A stretch of 64,000 nucleotides of DNA from Saussurea involucrata (Eukaryota > Streptophyta > Magnoliopsida > Asterales > Asteraceae). The translations under genes and the position numbers were made by a program. The notes under the pieces were generated by a model. The model was not told the origin of the DNA and made no database searches. It worked only from the letters and a program-made list of their open reading frames with translations. Positions 22,897 through 35,429 of the stretch are shown one piece after another (within the stretch, counting starts at the first letter, position 1; each line of letters begins with the position of its first letter). Location: positions 234,166,350 through 234,230,349 of the forward strand of contig CM066321.1 of the NCBI GenBank assembly GCA_033807775.1. The letters run 5' to 3'.

Positions 22897-23182
22897 CACT
22901 ACAAAATAAATGACTTTTACCCACAAAATTTTTATCCAGGGAAATTTCCGTCGGTGATTACCCAGGGATCACCCAGAAAAGCCCAATGGTTTTGTAGAAT
23001 CCGATGTTTTCGAGAAAATACCCATGGATCACCTAGATAATCCCTGGGTAATCTGTCACTGATTTGCATTACCCACCAAAAATCTACCCACCAACTTTTC
23101 TGACGGTTTTGTGATGAATCACCCTTTAGCGACAGATTTCCCAGGGAAAAATTCATAGGTAAAAGTCTTTCGTTTAGTAGTG
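22897..23182. mobile_element. CACTA-type MITE, 286 bp
   Basis: Both ends start CACTAC when read inward. The inverted repeats extend imperfectly for about 70 bp and include GACTTTTACC. AAA flanks both sides (22894-22896 and 23183-23185), the 3-bp duplication expected for CACTA/EnSpm elements. It has no coding capacity and needs a transposase from elsewhere. It sits inside copia fragment G. Confidence 0.75.
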
Positions 23183-23185
23183 AAA

Positions 23186-23331
23186 GTGTTCACAAATCTG
23201 GTAGAAAACGGAATGAGCCCACTAGTTACCAAGATGTTATGGCAAGCACTGACTCCGGAGAATGGCTAAATGTTATGAGAATAGAAATGGACTCCATGTA
23301 TGAAAACCAAGTTTGGAACTTAGTTGAGCCA
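23186..23331 (+). pseudogene. Ty1/copia reverse transcriptase start (element G, after the MITE)
   Basis: Frames here read TSYQDAM-like and then EWLNVMRIEMDSMYENQVWN, the conserved lead-in to copia reverse transcriptase. It ends at LVEP, where element A is inserted; AGCCA at 23327-23331 is the left target duplication. Confidence 0.65.
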
Positions 23332-24307
23332 TGTTGATCCAAACCCTCAATGATTTGATAATGACTCTCTGAGAAACACTTAGTGAAAATCATAAGTAGA
23401 CAATATGTATGAATGTTTTTGTCATCAAAGAAAATACTAAGTCTGTTTAGTATCGTTGATGAAAACATATGCTTTAAAATTACACATTCAGCGATACTGT
23501 TCATCAATGAGACCTGATCCTGTTTAGTCTTGTTAATGATCGTTGATAATCTTAGTTGTTTACTTATGATCCATGAAGACAAGTTTCACGTCAACTATGT
23601 TCTACGCCGAAATCGAAGATCAAGCCAAAGAACCAGCGACAAGTCTACTAATGAACTGATGCGGATATCAGCGAAGCCAAGATTTATCCACTCAACGTGA
23701 AGTTTCAAGTAGAAGACTTCAGCGAACGCTGAACTTTATCACTCACTGATAAAGATCTATTTAGCGAACGCTGATCATGAAGTTTCCTCTACAAGTTACT
23801 TTTGTCTTACCCCCTTGCACGTCTCCGTACGAAATGTCAGAATGGACATCCCTTTTGTCCAACATCGTACAACCAACTCTGATTCTACATTGTTCATCAT
23901 GCGGCTACTAGGTTGTCTACCAAGGTCAAAACATGCAACCAATCAGCTGCTGCCACGTGTAAAGTTGTACTGTTGTGCATTAAATGCATGTAGTATATAA
24001 AGGAAACCCTACTTCATAAATGAAGCACTCGGCCATCTCCTTCTTACTATTTCCGTGTGTTAGAATATTAGTCTTTAATATTCTTATCTCCTTTCTATCT
24101 TATTTCTAGTGCAAGAAATCTCAGTGATTTTCTTAACTTATTTAGATTAGGTTTATTCTTTAATCTTGTTCCGCAACAAGTTGTAAATTGTTTGATACAT
24201 ATCAATAAACAATTTAGACAAGTAAAATATGTGTGTTTGTATTCAACACCCCTCCCCCCCCCCCCCCCCCCCTTCTACAAACTTGTATAACCCTTACGGG
24301 ACCAACA
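23332..24307 (+). repeat. 5' LTR of element A
   Basis: 976 bp. It has a G-box CCACGTGT at 23953-23960, a TATA box TATATAAAGG at 23994-24003 and a poly-C tract of about 19 Cs near 24254-24272. CGCTGA/TCAGCG occurs five times. Confidence 0.9.
23953..24003 (+). promoter_or_regulatory. LTR promoter of element A (G-box and TATA box)
   Basis: CCACGTGT lies about 35 bp upstream of TATATAAAGG. The same pair occurs at 25743/25786 in B, about 53216/53256 in A's 3' LTR, and on the minus strand near 50353/50311 in C, so it is a conserved feature of this family. Confidence 0.6.
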
Positions 24308-24309
24308 AG

Positions 24310-24321
24310 TGGTATCAGAGC
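24310..24321 (+). other. primer binding site of element A
   Basis: TGGTATCAGAGC, two bases after the LTR, fits initiator methionine tRNA. Confidence 0.85.
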
Positions 24322-24388
24322 AGATTGTTTAATCTTATAAACAAGATCTTGCTTATAATAATCTTTTCTCTTCCTTGCTATTTTCTAT

Positions 24389-25103
24389 GATGAAGACAAG
24401 AAGAAGGTGGCTATCAACACTAAAGCCAGATCCATCCTCTCTATGGCTCTTCCTGACGAAGTCTATCATTCCGTCATGAACCTGAAAACCTCCAAAGCCA
24501 TGTGGGACACAATCTGTGTTCAATATGAAGGTACGTCTGAAGTCCAGGACTCAAGAAATATCAACCTGGTAAGACAATACGAAAGCTTCATTTGTGGTAA
24601 GAATGAATCTCTCTCTGAAGCACATCAGCGGTTTAACTATTTAATTATTGACCTAAAAATCGTTGGTAAGGAGTATTCTAACTTTGAGATCCTGACAAAG
24701 TTCTTAGAATGTCTACCTGAAAGCTGGGACAGTTATTCAATGTGTCTCAAGCTATCAAATGATCTAAAATCTATGACTCTCTCTACCTTATTTGGCACTA
24801 TGCTCAATCATGAGCAGTCGTGTCATCTTAAGAAGAATCTTGTAAAAGATGCCAAAAACACCCTTGTTGCCTTACTCTCAGAGTCACCTTCCATTCAGCG
24901 ATCATCTATCACTATCACTGAGTTGGAAACTAACTCTGAATGCTCATCAGATGTTGAGTCTTCAGATCTTGATGAATCTCTGGCACTCCTGGCTAATAAG
25001 TTCAGGAGATTTGCTAGAAAGAGTAACTTCAGAAGGAACAAACCCCTTGCACTCACTGACAAGCCAAAATCATCAACCCCTGTTGATAAGGCTACTGCTA
25101 CCT
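24389..25103 (+). pseudogene. gag fragment of element A
   Basis: Open in the gag frame (AMWDTICVQYEGTSEVQDS, then FLECLPESWDSYS): the UBN2-type capsid core. Compared with B, the first 84 or so codons are missing, the leader joining near 24387 to an internal gag codon. The frame ends at the LTR of B, just before the zinc knuckle. The next surviving part of this gag is at 36743. Confidence 0.85.
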
Positions 25104-26072
25104 TGTTGATCCAAACCCTCAGTGATTTGATAATGACCCTCTCTTATATACTTAGTGAAAATTGTAAGTAAACAATATGTATCAGAGTTTCACTATCGCT
25201 GATAAGTACTAAGATCTTACAGTACCGCCGATAGGGACTCTCGCTCTTTAGATTAAACATTCAGCAAACAATGTTCACCATAATGCTCTGAGTCTGTTCA
25301 GTCCTTATGGTGATCGCTGATAAGTTAGTTGTTTACTTATGATCTCTGAAGACAAGTTTCACGTCAACATAGGTTCTACGCTGAAGTCGAAGATCAAGCT
25401 CAAGAACCAGTGACAAGTCTCCTAATGAACTGATGCGGATCAGCGAAGACTCAGATTTGTCCACTCAACGTGAAGTATCGAGTACAGGACCTCAGCTATC
25501 GCTGAACTTTATCATTCGCTGATAAACAATGGTAAAGCGCTGAATCAACGAAAAACTGATCATGAAGTCCTCCGTACAAAGTACTTTTGTCTTAACCACC
25601 CTTGCACGACTCCGTACGATATGTCAGAAAAAGAACATCCTTATTGTCTGAAATCGTACAACCACTTTGATACTACACTGTTCAAACATGCGGCTACTAA
25701 GGTTGTCAACAAAGGTCAATGACGTGCAACCAATCAGCTGCTGCCACGTGTAAAGTGTAAACTGCCATGCATTAAATGCATGCAGTATATAAGAAGAAGA
25801 ACTCACTTTATTTTGAAGTAACTTGCTAACTCTGGACAAGTTCATCCTTCTTATCTTGAGATAGGTTATTATTAGTAATTTCTTCTCTTTCTTAGTGCAA
25901 GAAACTTAGTGTTCCAACATGTTTAGATTTAGGTTTATCCTTAATCTTGTTCCGCAACAAGCTGTAATTGTTAATGATTTATCAATAAACAATTTAGAAA
26001 AGTAAAACCTGTGTGTTTGTATTCAAACCCCCCCCCCCTTCTACAAACTTGTATAGTCCTTCGGGACCAACA
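25104..26072 (+). repeat. 5' LTR of element B
   Basis: 969 bp, TGTTGATCC...GGGACCAACA. TATA box TATATAAG at 25786-25793, G-box CCACGTGT from 25743, poly-C of 11. CGCTGA/TCAGCG occurs seven times. It is closer to C's LTR than to A's. Confidence 0.9.
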
Positions 26073-26074
26073 AG

Positions 26075-26086
26075 TGGTATCAGAGC
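26075..26086 (+). other. primer binding site of element B
   Basis: TGGTATCAGAGC, two bases after the LTR, fits initiator methionine tRNA. Confidence 0.85.
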
Positions 26087-26154
26087 AGATTTGTTTAATC
26101 TCATAAACAAGATCTGATCTATACTAAGATTTCTCTTCCATTCTATTTCTGAAA

Positions 26155-28498
26155 ATGGCTACCAACACAAACACAAATTATATTGACAATGGTTCTCTTG
26201 CAAAACCCCCTAGATTCTCCAGAGATAATTTTAATCTATGGAAAAATAGGATGATTCTCTTCTTAGAAGGTGTAGACCCTACTATGCCTTATTATCTTGA
26301 AAATGGCCCATATATTCCTGTAAGAATTGATGCTGCAGTTCCAGCCGCTGAGAATAGACCGGCTTTTCCAGAAAGGCTGATACCCAAGGAAGTTCATATG
26401 TGGCCTGACGAAGATAAGAAGAAAGTGGCTATCGACACAAAAGCCAGATCCATACTATCCATGGCTCTTCCTGACGAGGTCTACCATTCCGTCATGAACC
26501 TGAAAACCTCAAAAGCTATGTGGGACACAATCTGTGTTCAGTATGAAGGTACTTCTGAAGTCCAGGACTCTCGAAAGATCAACCTGGTAAGACAGTACGA
26601 AAGTTTTATTTGTGGTAAGAATGAAACTCTCTCTGAAGTTCACCAACGTTTTAACTGTTTATTAATAGATCTAAAAACTGTTGGTAAGGAATATTCAAAC
26701 TTTGAAGTGCTGACAAAGTTTTTAGAATGTTTACCTGAAAGCTGGGACAGTTATTCTATGTGTCTCAAGATGTCAAATGATCTAAGATCAATGACCCTTT
26801 CTACCTTATATGGCACGATGCTGAATCATGAGCAATCGAGTCATCTTAAGAAGAATCTTGTAAAAGATTCCAAAAGCACCCATGTTGCTTTAATCTCAGA
26901 GGAACCTTCCACTCAGCGACCCTCGGTCACTATCACTGAGTTGGAAAGTAACTCTGAAAGGTCATCAGACTCTGACTCTTCAAATGATGATGAATCTTTG
27001 GCTCTCCTCACTAAAAGGTTCAGGAGATTCGCCAAAAAGAAAATGTTCAGAAAGAATAAACCTCTTTCCATTACTGACAAGCCAAGATCATCAGCTCCTG
27101 TTGATAAGGCTACTGCTACTTGTTTTAACTGCGAAAAGATAGGACATTTCGCTAACGAGTGCAGGTCTAAGAAAGTTTCGAGAAACTCAGCGTTTCCCAA
27201 GAAATCCTTTATTCCCAGGAATAAAGATGACAAATACGCCAAGCTGAAAGAAAAGTATGCAAAGCTGAAAAGTTTTAAGAAGAAAGGCAAAGGCCTGATG
27301 GCTAACTATGATTGGGCTGCCTCTGATGAAGAAGAATCATCATCTGACTCTGAAGATGATGAAGCCAATCTTTGTCTTATGGCCAAGATTGAAGATGATG
27401 AAGCCAATCTTTGTCTTTGCAAATATTGATGAAGCTGATAGTCTTCGTAAAATCGATCTCTTGACTAGAAGTTTATATGAAGCCATGAATGGCAAAACTG
27501 TAGATGAAAATCAAAACCTTGATCTCACTAAACAGCTTAAAAACTGTCACCTTCAAATAGAAAATCTTTCTAAAATTGAAGAAGATTTTAAAGATCAAGT
27601 GCATTTAAATCAGATAGTAAAAATCGAGCGCGAAGAAGCTATCGCTGCATTAAGAGCTGAAAAACCTACTGTTGATGGATGGTATAATTCCTCAACAAAG
27701 ATCACTGAGATAATTAAGTCTCAGATTCCCCTGAGTGATAAACGTGGTCTTGGTTACAAAGCTGATATTCTAGAACCAACCACTGATCGTTCCATGCTCT
27801 TATTTGGAACTTTCGTATCCTCAGTCGTTGATACTTCATCCTCTCAGTGTTCCTCTTCTAGACCACCTATCCCTGAGGAAATTTCTACCTCTTCAAAAGG
27901 TAAAGAGAAAATGGTTTATCCAAAACCTACCTCTGTCTTTAAAGATAAAGGTAAAGGAATTGGTTTTAACCAAAATCCTCAGAAAGGTACCTTAGTACCT
28001 AAGCTGAATGCTTCTAAAGCTTTAGTGATCCATCCCGCTGGATCAAGGAATCAGCTCTTTGGATCTACTCAGCGTGGATCTATTCAGCGATCTACTCCTA
28101 GAATCAGAGTGGATGTCTCTGGTAAGAAATCCGAAGAACTGAATGTTCCTCCCATTTCAAAAGCCAATAGCTTACTTGGTGCTGGTACTTCTAATTCAAA
28201 ATCTAAAGCTCAACATTCAAATGGTCCTAGAACTTTTAGTTATAGGAAATGTTATCACTGTGGACTCACTGATCATATTGCTAGTAAGTGCCCCACAGCC
28301 ACCAAAGCTGAAAAGATAGCTAAGGTGAAGATCATTGCCCCCAAGGCAAAGAAGACCACTGAGGTTAAGAAATTAACCAAAGTGAAGACTGACAAAGTTG
28401 AATCTTCAAATGCTGCGAAGATTGTTAAACCTTCCATTCCAACTACTTCCACTGACAAACGTTTACACATGGTTAAGTGGGTACCCAAGAAAAACTAA
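26155..28498 (+). pseudogene. gag of element B (frameshifted)
   Basis: Capsid/nucleocapsid precursor. The frame 26155-27429 (424 codons) carries a DUF4219-like N-terminus, the UBN2 capsid core (about residues 95-240), and a CCHC knuckle beginning at 27121 (residue 323). A lysine-rich region and an acidic stretch follow. Near 27350-27420 a short repeat (GATGATGAAGCC) and a missing stretch relative to C move the frame by one; the second frame runs to TAA at 28496-28498 and holds a second knuckle at 28250-28291 (CYHCGLTDHIASKC). The stop is in the same frame as the protease that follows. Confidence 0.85.
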
Positions 28499-31400
28499 TC
28501 TTCCTTTGTAATGCAGGTTAAGAAGGGTATCTGGTATCTCGATAGCGGATGCTCTAGACACATGACTGGAAAGAAAATCCTACTCGCTGAATACAAGGAA
28601 GAGAAGGGTCCCTCTGTGACTTTCGGTGGAAATGGAAAAGGACATACCCGAGGGTTTGGTGTACTCTCTAATGGTACAACAACCTTCAGAAGAGTCGCAT
28701 ATGTTGAAGGGCTGAAGCATAATCTTTTAACCATCAGTCAGCTTTGCGACAAGGATAACAAAGTAATCTTTACTAAGGAATCCTGCTTTGTCACTGACAA
28801 AAAGGAGAAGATAGCTCTCAGCGGTTATCGTTTGGAAAATGTTTATGTAATAAACATGGACTCAACAACCACTGAGAACTCCTGTTTCTTCTCAAAAGCC
28901 TCATCCGATGTCAACTGGCTATGGCATAAGAGGCTCTCTCATCTAAATTTCAAGACACTGAATACTCTTTCTTCAAAAGAGTTAGTCACTGGTCTACCTC
29001 AGCACTCATACGCCAAAGAGTCTTTATGTTCAGCGTGTGAGAAAGGGAAGCAGACCAAAGCAAGCTTTAAGTCAAAGCAAGTCTCCTCAGTGTCATCTTC
29101 TCTATAACTTCTCCATATGGATTTGTTTGGCCCTGTTAACAAACAATACATCGCTGGAAAGAAATATACACTGGTCATAGTTGACGAATTCTCTCGTTAT
29201 ACATGGGTTATGTTTCTCCGTTCCAAGAGTGACACCCCTGAAGAACTCATCACCTTTGTTCGGAAGATGGAAACCCTGAACAACTTGCCCGTTCGCTCAA
29301 TAAGGAGTGATCATAGGACTGAATTCGAAAACAGTTCTCTTGATTCCTTCTATGAGAGTAAGGGTATTTCTCACAACTTTTCATCAGTGAGAACACCGCA
29401 ACAAAATGGAGTCGCTGAAAGAAGAAATAGAACAATTACTGAAGCTGCACGTTCAATGCTCAGCGATTCTCACCTGCCTACTCAGTTTTGGGCAAAAGCT
29501 GTCAACACTGCTTGTTTTACGCAAAACAAGTCGCTGATAGTCAAAAGATTCAATAAAACAGCCTATGAACTTTTTCATGGGAGAAAGCCTTCAATCAGCT
29601 TTCTTCACATCTTTGGATGTCAGTGTTTCATACTGAACAACAGAGATGCCCTTGGAAAGTTTGATCCTAAGGCTGATGATGGAATCTTTCTTGGATATTC
29701 TTCAATCTCCAAAGCCTTTAGAGTCTTCAATCGAAGAAGACAAACTGTAGAAGAAACTATTCACGTCACGTTTGACGAATCCCGTTCAGCGAACTCTAAA
29801 CCGTCCGCTGATACTGAATAACTGAATCAATGGATGTTTTCTCATCTTGGTAATTCAGAAGATATTCCCACTCCTCATACTCGTACAGTTGAAGATGATA
29901 GTCCTACTATCATTCCAAACATGCATAATAGTGAAGTTGAAACATCATGGGTCTCAGCTGTTCCTTTAAACACTATACCTGCTTCTGAACCAAATGTCTC
30001 AGACATTCCATCTACTTCTCAGCAATCAGTGAATATAATGATAACTGCACCCATTCCTCTCGTGGCGGATACTCCAGAAGTTGCTGAAGCCTCATCTTCA
30101 GCTCCTCCAGTCCAGTATGAGTCAGCGTCTCACGCTCCGGCTCAGCAATGGACTGTAAATCACCCAATTGATCAAATTCTTGGTGATCCAAACGCTGGTG
30201 TTCAGACTCGACGAAGTGCAGGTAATATTTGTTTATTTGTTAACTTTATTTCTCTGACTGAACCAAAGAAAGTAGATGATGCCCTCAAAGATCCAAACTG
30301 GGTCAGCGCCATGCAAGAAGAGCTGACTGAATTCGAAAGAAACAAAGTTTGGAAACTTGTTCGAAGACCAACTGACAAAACAGTGATAGGCACTAAATGG
30401 GTCTATCGAAACAAGTTGGACGAACATGGAACTGTAACCCGCAACAAGGCTCGTCTTGTTGCTCAGGAATACAGACAAGAGGAAGGCATAGATTACGACG
30501 AAACATTTGCTCCAGTAGCAAGACTAGAATCTATTCGTCTATTCTTAGCATACGCTGTACACAAAGACTTCAAAGTATATCAGATGGATGTTAAGTCAGC
30601 GTTTCTAAATGGAAAGGTGAATGAAGAAGTCTATGTGAAACAACCTCCAGGATTCTCAGATCCTAAGCGTCCAAGTTATGTTTGTAAACTGTATAAGGCA
30701 CTTTATGGCTTAAAGCAAGCTCCGCGTGCATGGTATGGCACTCTCTCTACTTATCTCCATATTGAACACTTTGAGCGTGGTAAAATCGATAAGACTCTTT
30801 TCTTCAGGAAAGTAAAAGGTCATATCATTCTTGTTCAGATATATGTTGATGACATTATATTTGGTTCTACTAACCCTGATCTTTGTACTCGTTTCGCTGA
30901 TAGAATGAAAGATGAGTATAAAATAAGCATGATGGGTGAACTAACATATTTCCTTGGTCTTCAGATAAAGCAAAATGAAAAAGGAACTTTCATTAATCAG
31001 GGAAAGTATGTTAAAGATATGCTGAAGAAATTCGATTTAACTCAGAGTTCAGCTATGAAAACCCCTATGGCACCACCGCTGACACTAGACAAGGATACTA
31101 ATGGTATTCCTGTTGATGTCACGCTGTACCGTGGGATGATCGGCTCTCTCTTGTATCTTACAGCTAGCCGACCCGATATTATGTACGCAACCTGTTTGTG
31201 TGCACGATATCAAGCTGAACCTAAGATATCTCATATGACCGCTGTAAAGAGAATTTTTCGATATCTTAAGGGTACTAAGAACCTAGGTCTTTGGTATCCC
31301 AAAGACTCAGGGTTTGATTTAATCGCCTATTCAGATAGTGATTTTGCAGGTTGCAAATTGGATAGGAGCACCACAGGAGGCTGTTAGCTCCTGGGTGGAA

Positions 31401-31786
31401 AGCTGGTGAGTTGGACAAGTAAAAAGCAAAACTCAGTGTCCACCTCCACAGCTGAAGCTGAGTATGTAGCCGCTGGAAGCTGTTGTTCTCAGATCTTGTG
31501 GATGAGAAATCAACTACTAGACTATGATCTTCAGCTCTCAAATATTCCAATCTATTGCGACAGCACAAGTGCCATCGCTATAGCCAACAATCCAGTGCTA
31601 CACTCAAAGACAAAACACATCGAAATCAGGTATCATTTTATCAGAGATCATGTGATGAATGGTGATATAGAACTTCACTTTATCCCAACTGATTATCAGT
31701 TAGTTGATCTGTTCACCAAACCTCTTGATGAGACAAGATTCAACTTTCTCATCAGCGAGCTTGGAATGCTGAATTTTGAAGAGTAA
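28499..31786 (+). pseudogene. pol of element B (protease, integrase, RT, RNase H; several stops)
   Basis: Protease WYLDSGCSRHMTG begins near 28529, followed by the zinc-binding LWHKRLSHLN region. The integrase core starts at 29117 (D in MDLFG; the second catalytic motif reads RSDHRTEF, where C has RSDHGTEF; E in GVAERRNRT). Reverse transcriptase has YVDD at 30842-30853, then RNase H (31406-31786). Breaks: TAA 29105-29107 before the integrase, TAA 29819-29821 between integrase and reverse transcriptase, TAG 31385-31387 inside RNase H. C has sense codons at all three places, so these are private to B. It could not make an active polymerase by itself. Confidence 0.9.
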
Positions 31787-32173
31787 AATCTTCAGCGGTT
31801 CACATTTGATCAGCGATAGGATAAAATCAACTTGTATAACCCATTCAATCATTTCTCTCTGAATAAACTTGATTCACTGATATCAAGGTATGTTTTTCTC
31901 TCACTGACAATCGCATGTGAATGCAAGATTTCAAAACAAATTGCATCGCTGAATATCTCTTCCTTAATCAGCGATACTTTGAAATTTCTAAAACCAACTG
32001 ATATTTCTATTCAGTGCTTCATGTTTTCAAATGTGTCCCTGAGTTTTCAAAACCTCAGAGACATCCTATAATATGAAAGGACAGTTGTGACGTCATTACA
32101 ACGGATAAGCCCCGTCACGTTCTTTTTCTAACACACGTTTGCACGTTTCATTTACCTTCCAATCAAATGCAAA

Positions 32174-32243
32174 CACGTGTCCATGTCATGATGAAAATCT
32201 TTTCCCGCTTAAGATTTTCTCTCTCTAATCTCACTATATAAAC
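32174..32243 (+). promoter_or_regulatory. candidate internal promoter of the env-like gene (element B)
   Basis: In the 965-bp spacer between pol and env lie CACGTGT (32174-32180) and TATATAAAC (32235-32243). C has the same pair at the equivalent place on the minus strand. The G-box plus TATA layout copies that of the LTR. This suggests the env-like ORF has its own transcript. The rest of 31787-32173 holds no gene that I can see. Confidence 0.5.
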
Positions 32244-32360
32244 AAATTCTGGGTTTATATTTTTCCTTTACGCGAAAAACTTCTCCTCCAAGCAAGAAAG
32301 ATTTACTGTTACATTTGTGCTCTCAAGTTTTCAAGAACTTCTTCTTCTTCAACGAACCAG

Positions 32361-32749
32361 GTTAATAATTCTGTTATTTACCTGTTTCTTAAACTTGTTA
32401 ATGATCTTCTCATTGTTTTTACAAGATCAAACAAAAGAACTTTTTCAAATAAAATCATTTCTTTCATGGTTTTATGAACACAACCTTTCATGGTTGTTCT
32501 TCAAGTTTAAACGCAAAATCTTAAACTTGTTCTTCATACGTTTTTTCAGAATCCTATTTCTCAAAGGAAACTGGAAAACAAGATTTTTTTTGGGTTTGCA
32601 TTTCGTTTTTCAAAAACAAGAAAAACCCTAATCTTCATTAAGACATTTTTGTCTAAATGAAATGGACAAAATTAGAACCATCTTATTCGAAAATCTTTCC
32701 ACATTAAGATTATTCTTATTTGTTAATCTTTGGTTGAACTGATATACAG
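32361..32749 (+). other. candidate 5' UTR intron of the env-like gene (element B)
   Basis: The segment opens CCAG|GTTAAT at 32361 and closes GATATACAG at 32749, two bases before the env ATG at 32752. It is AT-rich with T-rich stretches. C has an equivalent of almost equal length (388 bp) with the same style of borders. Confidence 0.5.
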
Positions 32750-32751
32750 AA

Positions 32752-35429
32752 ATGGCATCTACTGACATTTCCACTGCCAAGAACACCACAGCTGAGAACA
32801 TTGCTGCTGATGTTACTGAGGAATTGGAAATCATCAAGGCTCCTCGGGTCAAGTTCACTCTTGAAGAACTTGATTGGACAAAGTCAAATAACCTCTATGC
32901 GCTTCTCGAGTTTCCTCCTCGAAAGCAAGTCACACATCTGAATGATGCTGTGAATTTCCTGAAAAATTGTTGCCTCTCCACAGCCCTGACCATAACACCT
33001 CCTGCACATCAGCTACTGCTATCTCAGTTCTGGTATTCTGCCAAACACTCTCAGCTACCCTCAACCAAAGACTCTTCAAAGACGATTGACTGCATCCTCT
33101 GTGATACGGATTATGGCACTATAAAAATCACCCCTGCCATTATCCGCAAAGCCCTGAGCCTTCCCATCGCAACCAAAGAAAAACCTATTGTTCCCCTCCC
33201 TGACCACAAGAAACACTCAGATAGGAAAGCCATCACTGCATTCTTCGATGCAATGGGCTATGTATGGGAAACTGGGAGGGACAAGAAGCCTGAGAAGAAG
33301 CTGACCCTCATCAAAAAGTCTAAAATGCCCAGCGAGATGAATTTCATCTTCGCTCACTTAATCAGCTGCATGACTGCAAAGACCGGCTCCTCTGATCAAG
33401 CCGCTCAACCTCAGCAAGCAATGGGATATGCTTTGCTGAAAGGTCTACATATTGACTGGGCATCGATAATCTACGATGATCTAGTACTCAGAGTAGACTC
33501 CGCCGCTGACCGATCTCCATGGGTTCCATATCCAAGATTCATCAGCGCCGTCTTCCAAAAAGGCCTAAAGGACAACTACCCAGAAGAGGGTGACCTGAAA
33601 CTCTCTCAGGTTGGCCCTAAGGTACTCGACTTCAAACCAGTGGAAAACGAGGTACGTCTTTCTACACTCTTAACTCTTCTTAACCCTACTTCTTCGACTT
33701 CTGCAGCTCCTTCAGCGGACAAACCCATCGCTGATACCCAAGATGCAACCTCCATTCCTTCTCATAAAAGGAAACAATCCTCTACCCAACTTAGTTCCAA
33801 AAGAACTAAGAAAACCAAGGAGCAACCCCAGCAATCTCTTCCTGAAGACTCCTCAGCTCATCTTGAAGAGCTGAATGAACGTTCAGTGGTACGCTCTGCC
33901 ACAGCTGAACAAGCCACTCATTCAATCCCAGCTTCAACGTCTCTAAACGCTGAGGTTTTAAACTTGGAATCTACCCAACCTCCTTCAGTCTTTCTACAGA
34001 CTGAAGAAGTGATTCTCAGCGGATCCAACGCTGAACTCCGCACCCAACCAACATTCTCAACCTTCTCTCCTCCCTCTACTCAATTGGACTCTAATCCAGC
34101 TGTCACTGGAGCACCTGTCATTCCTCCAGAAGCTAAAGCTGATACAGGACCTGTAGGAACGTCCATGCGTATACGCATTCTCGCTGACGACATGGAACAC
34201 TTTTCAGGTCACAGAAGTTTTGATGACTTCGTCGACCCTCCTGCAGGTATACACCAACCCATATACACTGTAATTGAACCCCAAACTTCTGAGCTTTCCT
34301 CTGTTCACAAGTAATTATATGTTACAGGTCCTAATTTGGGAGACATCAACGCCTCTCTGAAGACCCTAGAGACGAAGCTGACAGGTCTCACCACTACTCT
34401 CTCCGACAAATCTTCAGCTGTAACAAACGCTGGAGAGAATCTCACAAAGCTGACAACAGTGGTGGAAGAGAAAGCCTCCAAAGCTGACTTGAAGAAGGTT
34501 GATAAAACTCTTGGGGACTTCGCCAAAGTTCTCGCTGACATCTACACAGACTACCTCTCCATCAAAACATCAGTTCACACCATGTCCACCGAGGTCACAA
34601 CGCTGAAGACATCGGTTGGAAAACTCGAAGGAGATATGTCTGCTGTAAAGACTGAAGTCAGTTCAGTGAAGACTGACATGAGTTCTGTGAAGACTGACGT
34701 CAATTCAATGAAGACTGACGTCACTTCAATGAAGACAATGATGCAGCAGATCCTGAACAACATGACCGCCCCTGCCCCTGCACCGATGCATTTTAATACG
34801 GCGGATCGTGCTGAACTCTTGAAGATAAATCCTGCTATCACTGGCCTAGAAGACAGAATAGCAGCGATTGAAGATTATATGGGGGTTCCTGGCCAAGAAG
34901 ACAGGGAACCAAAACCAACCACTGAGTCTTCCCATTCCTCCCCCACTCATCATGAGGAAGGGGGGAGAAGATATCTGAAGACCTTCCCCATGATGAATCT
35001 ATCAAGGGGGAGAAGACTGAAGACCTCACCCTTACTGAAGAGGGTGAGAAGACAAATGAAGACACAACCGCTGGACCTCAGGGAGATGAAAACCCTGAGG
35101 GAACCGAGAAGCTTACCTCTGTATCTGAGGGGGAGCAACTCGAAAAAGAAGCTGAAGAATCTGAATCTGAAGCTGAAGATGAAGAAGTCATCGACTAATC
35201 TAATGATGAACCATCCTCTTCTCCAAAGAATGATGATGATGATGATCACTCCTTTATCGTCAAGCTTGCTCAGAGGACTACAGTTCTTAAAGGGATCGTG
35301 ATAAACGAACCTTCAGGGGAGCGGACCAAATCAAAGCCTTCAGCGTCTGAAGCTGAAAAGGGCAAAGGAAAAGGTGTCGCTGAAGACAATGACAATCTGA
35401 CGATCTCGCTTCCAAAGCCATTTTGTCAG
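32752..35429 (+). pseudogene. env-like ORF exon 1 of element B (broken)
   Basis: Third gene of the element. The N-terminal domain (FPPRKQVTHLNDAVNFLKNC, QFWYSAKH, KMPSEMNFIFAHLIS, YPRFISAVF) resembles the plant transposon-protein domain of Sirevirus env-like ORFs (family knowledge). A basic KRK...KRTKKTK motif, a Ser/Thr/Pro-rich linker, a coiled coil (from about 34330) and an acidic tail follow. Breaks: TAA at 34312-34314 with the frame resuming unchanged, a frameshift near 34960, and TAA near 35197. The exon border CAG|GTACAC lies at 35429/35430. I see no signal peptide or membrane segment. Confidence 0.8.

Noticed and set aside
34950..35301. Frames rich in Met, Lys and Leu at the end of the ORF 34336-35301
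   Set aside because: They are the wrong frame of the acidic env-like tail after a frameshift near 34960; C shows the real frame.
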